Source: Methylocapsa sp.
Lineage (GTDB): Bacteria > Pseudomonadota > Alphaproteobacteria > Rhizobiales > Beijerinckiaceae
Length of the DNA stretch: 9,905 nt
Direction of reading: 5' to 3'
Assembly: GCA_003162995.1 (NCBI GenBank)
Contig: PLUZ01000230.1
Span: 1-9,905 of the forward strand
The position numbers and the translations under genes are program-made. Each line of letters starts with the position of its first letter. The first letter of the stretch is position 1. This document shows, in pieces, positions 6,706-9,905 of the stretch. The notes below the pieces were generated by a model. It was not told the origin of the DNA. It saw nothing but the letters and a program-made list of their open reading frames with translations, and searched no databases.

Positions 6706-7125
6706 TTAACGCAACAAACGCAAAAGCGCGCGGCCGGCCTTTGAACCGAGTTCCTTTGCGTCTAGCGTCCCATCCTTATCGGCATCGGCCGCGTTGAAGA
6801 GCTTTACGGCAAGGGCGAGATATTCGTCCTTGGTTAAAGTTCCATCATTGTCCGGGTCCGCCTCTTTGAATTCCTTTTTGCCTATTCGCCGGCCGACTTC
6901 CTTGGCATCGAGCGTGCCGTCTTTGTCCTTCTCAAGCTTATCAAACAGGGCGCTGGCGGCGTCCTTCACCTCCGCAAGATCGAGGGTGCCGTCATTGTCC
7001 TTGTCAAAAGCCGCGATCGCCGAGGATTTCGCGAAGGATTTCGTGCTGCCCAATGCAATTGGGAGCATCGCCACGGAGAGGCTGCAGAGATAAAGTTGAC
7101 CAATAAAGGACCGGCGGCTGATCAT
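6706..7125 (-). CDS. Lanmodulin-like periplasmic EF-hand protein with twin-arginine signal
   Basis: The 139-residue protein starts MISRRSFIGQ, a twin-arginine (Tat) motif, followed by a hydrophobic segment to about residue 32, so it is probably exported folded. The mature part holds four EF loops: DKDNDGTLDLAE (41-52), EKDKDGTLDAKE (65-76), DPDNDGTLTKDE (90-101) and DADKDGTLDAKE (114-125). Loops are separated by only 12, 13 and 12 residues, as in lanmodulin, whereas calmodulin-type hands are about 24 apart. The flanking AFD, FDKL, EYLA and GSKAGRALLRLLR segments also resemble lanmodulin, which binds lanthanides in methylotroph periplasm. Only loop 3 keeps the lanmodulin proline at position 2, loop 2 begins with Glu, and loop 3 has Thr at position 9, so metal preference is open. 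GGAG lies 7 bases before the ATG. The gene has its own promoter and is probably separate from the bufferin operon. Confidence 0.8.
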   Translation of the reverse strand: MISRRSFIGQLYLCSLSVAMLPIALGSTKSFAKSSAIAAFDKDNDGTLDLAEVKDAASALFDKLEKDKDGTLDAKEVGRRIGKKEFKEADPDNDGTLTKDEYLALAVKLFNAADADKDGTLDAKELGSKAGRALLRLLR

Positions 7126-7185
7126 GGAACGTCTCCGTTGCGGCGGGAAGGATTGGCCAAGGCTTCACCCGGATGAGTAATCACA

Positions 7186-7214
7186 ATTATCTTTGGTTTC
7201 GCCCGAAAAGTAAA
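7186..7214 (-). promoter_or_regulatory. Sigma70-type promoter of the EF-hand gene
   Basis: On the minus strand TTTACT (7209-7214) and GATAAT (7186-7191) are separated by exactly 17 bases. The -10 box matches 5 of 6 consensus bases and the -35 box 4 of 6. It sits between the doxX stop (7243) and the EF-hand ATG (7125), giving a leader of about 54 bases. This suggests the EF-hand gene is transcribed independently of the bufferin operon. Confidence 0.55.
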
Positions 7215-7242
7215 CTTCCAAGCTCATGCTTTAGATAGTTTC

Positions 7243-7722
7243 TCAGCCGCGCCGCCAACGCCTTGCCAAAAGATGGTCGAGGGAAAATATGCCGGGGCCG
7301 CGGGCAATGACAATCAGAAAACAGGTAGCCCAGACGCCGTGCTCCGGCCAAGCGTCGGGATAGACAAAAATCTCGATCACAGCGGTCATACCGAGGAGGG
7401 CGAGTGCGGCCAATCGGCTGGCGAGGCCGATCACGAGCAGCACCGGAAAGAAATGCTCGCTGAAAGCGGCGATTTTCGCGGCCAGCTCCGGATCGATCAG
7501 CGGCAGCGCATATTCGTCGCGAAACAAGTCAATCGCACTGTCGGTGATGTGAAAACCTTCGACCTTGGTCTGCCCCGACCTCCAGAACACGGCGGCCGGA
7601 AAAATCCGTGCCGCGAGCGAGATGAGGGATTGCGGAATCTTGTCCAGGATGGCGGTGACAGCGAGCATCGCGCCGGGTAGCCACGATGGCTTGTCTGCGT
7701 TGGTTGTTGGAATGCGGGTCAT
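7243..7722 (-). CDS. DoxX family membrane protein, last gene of the bufferin operon
   Basis: The 159-residue protein has four hydrophobic stretches (about 31-48, 87-101, 103-121 and 128-142). DoxX-type features include SLAARIFPAAVFWRSGQTKV (35-54), with the conserved FW-SG-TK pattern, followed by the FRDEYALPLI segment. DoxX proteins are small quinone-linked or uncharacterised inner-membrane proteins, and one is the usual fourth gene (often called bufD) of bufferin operons. Its ATG overlaps the bufC stop in the form ATGA, which implies translational coupling. A role in supporting maturation or export of the bufferin, or in handling redox stress, is inference. Confidence 0.85.
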   Translation of the reverse strand: MTRIPTTNADKPSWLPGAMLAVTAILDKIPQSLISLAARIFPAAVFWRSGQTKVEGFHITDSAIDLFRDEYALPLIDPELAAKIAAFSEHFFPVLLVIGLASRLAALALLGMTAVIEIFVYPDAWPEHGVWATCFLIVIARGPGIFSLDHLLARRWRRG

Positions 7723-8513
7723 GGCAGCGGCACCTCGAAGGGTTCGTTTGTAGTGGCGATCGCGAGCCCCGCGAAAAGTGCGGCGAGATTGGCCGCGAGA
7801 TCGAAACGCACGTTCGTGGCGAGCGCCGAGGCGGCTGCCGCGCCGAGAGGATCCCCGGCGGCGAGGCCTTGCAAAAAAGTCTTGGCGCCGGGCGGCAGGC
7901 GGCGCACCTCGACGTCAACCCCGGGACGCGAGACAAGCGCATCCTCGCCGCGCCAATCGGTGATAGGCGCAAGCTCCATTTCGCCGGAGTTCATCGCCCA
8001 AATCATGACAATAGGATAATCCGACGCCACGATTTCAAGCGAGGGGTGCAAAATGAAACGCAGATCCGCCAGGGCCTCCGGGGCGGTGCCGCGGAGCGCG
8101 GCGGGCGTCAGAGGTGTCGCGTCTGCTGCGTGACAGGCCCGCGTGCGTGCCGCTTCAAGCCGTGCCACATCGGCGAGATAGGGAACCTCTCGCGCCGGCT
8201 CAAAGCCGGCCAAAAACGAGGGAAACGCATCGCCATAAAACATCATCAAGGGGGAGACTGGCGGCTGCGCGGCTGCGAACACTTTCGCCATGGCTTTGAA
8301 GAAATCCTCGCCGACAATTTTGCGAACCGCCGGAAAGCGCGCTTCGAGCGCTGTGATAAGGCCTACCATGACGTTGTTGCGATAGACGGTGAAACGCTTT
8401 CTCGGCGCATCCGAATTGTGCGAAATCACGCCGCGCGGGACGGGCGCATCGGGGTCGCGCAGCGCATGGGCGAAAGCGTCTTGGTCGAAAACGTCTTGGG
8501 AACAGTTCGTCAT
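7719..8513 (-). CDS. bufC: DUF2063 protein, bufferin maturation partner (BufC type)
   Basis: From ATG 8513 the protein has 264 residues. The N-terminal DUF2063 domain is clear: RFTVYRNNVMVGLITALEAR (40-59), FPAVRKIVGEDFFKAMAKVF (60-79), PPVSPLMMFYGDAFPSFLAG (84-103) and PYLADVARLEAARTRACHAAD (111-131). The C-terminal half (about 150-255) is a less conserved domain typical of MNIO partner proteins. Proteins of this kind bind the precursor peptide and present it to the DUF692 oxidase; the old 'DNA-binding' label of DUF2063 is not supported by this context. A GTG at 8534 overlaps the bufB stop as GTGA and would add 7 residues, but it has no ribosome binding site. GGGAGG lies 11 bases before ATG 8513, so I prefer the ATG. 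The stop overlaps the doxX start. Confidence 0.9.
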   Translation of the reverse strand: MTNCSQDVFDQDAFAHALRDPDAPVPRGVISHNSDAPRKRFTVYRNNVMVGLITALEARFPAVRKIVGEDFFKAMAKVFAAAQPPVSPLMMFYGDAFPSFLAGFEPAREVPYLADVARLEAARTRACHAADATPLTPAALRGTAPEALADLRFILHPSLEIVASDYPIVMIWAMNSGEMELAPITDWRGEDALVSRPGVDVEVRRLPPGAKTFLQGLAAGDPLGAAAASALATNVRFDLAANLAALFAGLAIATTNEPFEVPLP

Positions 8514-8530
8514 TGCGGTGCGAGCCTCCC

Positions 8531-9397
8531 TCACGCCGCGGCCGGCGCGGCGCGCGAAGACCCGGCCCGGTCAAGACGGCGCTGAGCAGCTATCGCCTCG
8601 TCGCGGAGCACAGGCCACTCCGGCACATCATTGTCCCATTCGATCAATGTCGGCAGCGGCCCGGCGCGGGCGATCACGCTCTCGTACAAGGCAAAGACAT
8701 CCGCGATGATGGGCGATCCATGCGCATCGATGCAGAGCGTCGCTCCCTGGTCATCCGTGGTCTTGAAATGACCAGCGAGATGGATCTCGCCCACGAGATC
8801 GAGCGCAAAGGCTGCGAGATAGGCGCTGGCGTCGAAATCGTGATTGCGCGCCGAAACGAACACATTGTTGACGTCGAGCAAAAGGCCGCAGCCGGTGGCG
8901 CGTGTCACCTCATGTAAAAACTCCGTCTCCGGAATCGCCGATTGCGCAAAGCGCACATAGGTTGCCGGGTTTTCGAGGAGAAGGCGGCGGCCAAGCGTGG
9001 TCTGCGCTTCGTCGACATGGTCGATGATCAAGCGCAAATTTGCCTCTGTGTAGGGCAGGGGCAGGAGATCGTTGAAAAAGAGTCCGCCATGCGCGGACCA
9101 GGCCAGATGTTCAGAAAAGCTTTCCGGCTGATACATGTCGCAAAGCCGCTTCAGCCGGGCAAGGTGGGCGCGATCGAGCGGTTCCTTCGCGCCGATGTTT
9201 AATCCGACGCCATGCAGGGAAAGCGCGTAATTTTCCCGCAGAAATCGCAGTTGGGCATGCGGCATGCCCCCCGCACCCATATAATTTTCGGCATGGACTT
9301 CAAAAAAGCCGAGCGGCTGCGGAGCTGCTGAAATGGCCGCGAAATGCTCCGGCTTGAAGCCGACGCCAGCGCTCAAGGGAAGCCGCGAACCAGGCAT
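8531..9397 (-). CDS. bufB: DUF692 multinuclear non-heme iron oxidase (MNIO), BufB type
   Basis: The 288-residue protein is a TIM-barrel MNIO enzyme of the DUF692 family, which uses iron and O2 to modify cysteines of ribosomally made peptides. Candidate ligand motifs are [11 protein letters not shown] (31-41), [11 protein letters not shown] (59-69, H62), SFSEHLAW (93-100, H97), LLLENPATY (139-147, E142), [16 protein letters not shown] (172-187), GEIHLAGH (203-210, H206 and H210), DAHG (224-227) and TLIEWDND (250-257, E253). All expected barrel signatures are present. ATG 9397 has AGGAGA 6 bases upstream. The GTG at 9442 would extend the protein by 15 non-conserved residues and starts right at the T-run of the terminator hairpin, so it is rejected. 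The substrate is most likely the bufA product encoded 84 bases upstream. Confidence 0.94.
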   Translation of the reverse strand: MPGSRLPLSAGVGFKPEHFAAISAAPQPLGFFEVHAENYMGAGGMPHAQLRFLRENYALSLHGVGLNIGAKEPLDRAHLARLKRLCDMYQPESFSEHLAWSAHGGLFFNDLLPLPYTEANLRLIIDHVDEAQTTLGRRLLLENPATYVRFAQSAIPETEFLHEVTRATGCGLLLDVNNVFVSARNHDFDASAYLAAFALDLVGEIHLAGHFKTTDDQGATLCIDAHGSPIIADVFALYESVIARAGPLPTLIEWDNDVPEWPVLRDEAIAAQRRLDRAGSSRAAPAAA

Positions 9398-9442
9398 GGG
9401 ATTTCTCCTGAACCTTACCTTTGGGGGCTGCTGCAGTGCCAC

Positions 9443-9472
9443 AAAAAGGGGCTCGCGGAAGCCGCGTGCCCC
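9443..9472 (-). terminator. Terminator-like hairpin between bufA and bufB
   Basis: On the minus strand GGGGC, a mismatch, CGCGG, loop CTT, CCGCG, a mismatch and GCCCC form an 11-position stem followed at once by five T residues. It begins 9 bases after the bufA stop codon. The layout is that of a rho-independent terminator. As bufB, bufC and doxX lack another obvious promoter in the 84-base gap, it probably works partially, raising bufA transcript relative to the maturation genes. It could also protect the 3' end of a processed bufA mRNA. Confidence 0.75.
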
Positions 9473-9481
9473 TGTCGTATA

Positions 9482-9769
9482 TCAAGACTTGCCTGGCGTT
9501 AAGGAACCCGTGCCAGTCGGCGTCTTGATCGTTTCGCAGGTGCCCTTGGGAACATATTTCCAGATGGTGGCGTCATAGTCGACCTTCGATGTACCGGCGC
9601 AGCTGGTGCCATGTCCCGCCGCGCAATCATTTTGTCCCTTGAGCGAGACGCCATAGCATTTCTCCTTACCAGGCTTGGGGCCTCCCATTTCCTCGGCGGA
9701 AAGGGGCACCACAAGAAGCGCGAGCGCGGCGGCAAGCGTGGCGGCGGTGATCTCGGTTTTGGTAATCAT
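9482..9769 (-). CDS. bufA: Bufferin precursor peptide (DUF2282, BufA type)
   Basis: The 95-residue precursor has a signal peptide ([20 protein letters not shown], then VPLSA, about 1-25) and a short mature part of about 70 residues. The DUF2282 signature is plain: [17 protein letters not shown] (36-52), [11 protein letters not shown] (55-65) and VPKGTCETI (73-81). Four cysteines are C38, C49, C57 and C78. In studied bufferins some of these are converted by BufB/BufC to thiooxazole-type heterocycles, and the exported product sequesters copper in the periplasm. ATG 9769 was chosen because AGGA sits 8 bases upstream and the signal peptide begins there. Longer forms of the frame, such as the one from 9850, run into the inverted repeat. 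The downstream hairpin at 9443-9472 separates it from bufB. Confidence 0.92.
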   Translation of the reverse strand: MITKTEITAATLAAALALLVVPLSAEEMGGPKPGKEKCYGVSLKGQNDCAAGHGTSCAGTSKVDYDATIWKYVPKGTCETIKTPTGTGSLTPGKS

Positions 9770-9834
9770 GTTGAGTTCCTTGTCCGAATGAAAGCCGATT
9801 TCTGGCACGGAAAGAAATTCTCTATTTATTCCCG

Positions 9835-9864
9835 CGTGTAGAAACGGCACAGCGTTTCTACACG
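9835..9864. promoter_or_regulatory. Perfect 12-bp inverted repeat upstream of bufA (operator or 5' hairpin)
   Basis: CGTGTAGAAACG (9835-9846) and CGTTTCTACACG (9853-9864) are perfect inverted copies around the 6-base spacer GCACAG. A third related half-site, GCGTAGAAGAAC read on the minus strand (9864-9875), lies directly upstream in tandem. The repeat falls at or just after the predicted start of the bufA transcript. It could be a dimeric-regulator operator or a stable hairpin at the 5' end of the mRNA. It is not followed by a T-run, so it is not a terminator. Confidence 0.6.
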
Positions 9865-9870
9865 TTCTTC

Positions 9871-9896
9871 TACGCAGGAGCGAGTGCGGACGTTAC
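9871..9896 (-). promoter_or_regulatory. ECF-sigma-like promoter of the bufferin operon
   Basis: On the minus strand GTAACG (9891-9896) and CGTA (9871-9874) are separated by 16 bases. This is the AAC-containing -35 and CG-starting -10 pattern of ECF sigma factors, and resembles the GTAAC-type promoters of ECF factors that control bufferin-like operons in Caulobacter. Transcription would begin around 9864, giving a leader of about 95 bases that includes the inverted repeat. No sigma factor gene lies in the window. The assignment rests on motif and spacing only. Confidence 0.35.
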
Positions 9897-9905
9897 AAGG
9901 GTCCG

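Noticed and set aside
7063..7125. Lipoprotein signal in the EF-hand protein (Cys at residue 14)
   Set aside because: The preceding residues LYL do not form a lipobox, which needs a small residue directly before the cysteine; the twin-arginine motif explains the N-terminus better.
7686..8585. 299-codon open frame on the plus strand opposite bufC
   Set aside because: The opposite strand encodes a clear DUF2063 protein; this frame has the skewed Arg/Gly/His composition expected of a GC-rich shadow.

Overview
The window looks like a chromosomal segment of an alphaproteobacterium, most likely order Hyphomicrobiales (Rhizobiales) and perhaps a Beijerinckiaceae-type methylotroph. The clues are a 41-residue cysteine-free ribosomal protein L36, a CTC-type L25, the ClC subfamily with a GLEAAYTQ filter motif, a bufferin (bufABCD-type) operon and a lanmodulin-like EF-hand protein. 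The taxonomic call is an inference from gene types; no 16S or tRNA gene is present. I see no insertion sequence, CRISPR array, tRNA or rRNA. Coding density is high and no gene-free stretch exceeds 300 bases.

Left part (1-3850). The 5' portion of rplY (L25/CTC) runs off the left edge on the minus strand, with a recognisable promoter. Divergent from it is a ClC-type chloride channel/antiporter with a CBS-like tail, whose reading frame may begin at a rare ATT codon. Convergent to that lie, on the minus strand, rpmJ (L36) and an exported TPR protein. An intrinsic-terminator-like hairpin sits just upstream of the rpmJ ribosome binding site and may be an attenuator.

Middle (3847-6559). A two-gene plus-strand unit encodes a DUF1007 periplasmic protein and a NicO/RcnA-family membrane protein, probably a nickel/cobalt (or related metal) transport system. 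It meets a minus-strand class I transaldolase (tal) tail to tail with only 3 bases between the stop codons.

Right part (6706-9905), all minus strand. A Tat-signal EF-hand protein has four EF loops spaced 12-13 residues apart, as in lanmodulin, and has its own sigma70-like promoter. Upstream of it is a complete bufferin operon: bufA (DUF2282 precursor peptide), bufB (DUF692/MNIO iron oxidase), bufC (DUF2063 partner) and a DoxX membrane protein. A terminator-like hairpin with a U-tract separates bufA from bufBC and would make the precursor more abundant than its modifying enzymes. Upstream of bufA are an ECF-like promoter match and a perfect 12-bp inverted repeat. In known systems bufferins are post-translationally modified peptides that bind copper. 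With the lanmodulin-like protein and the DUF1007/NicO pair, this makes a neighbourhood rich in metal-handling genes.
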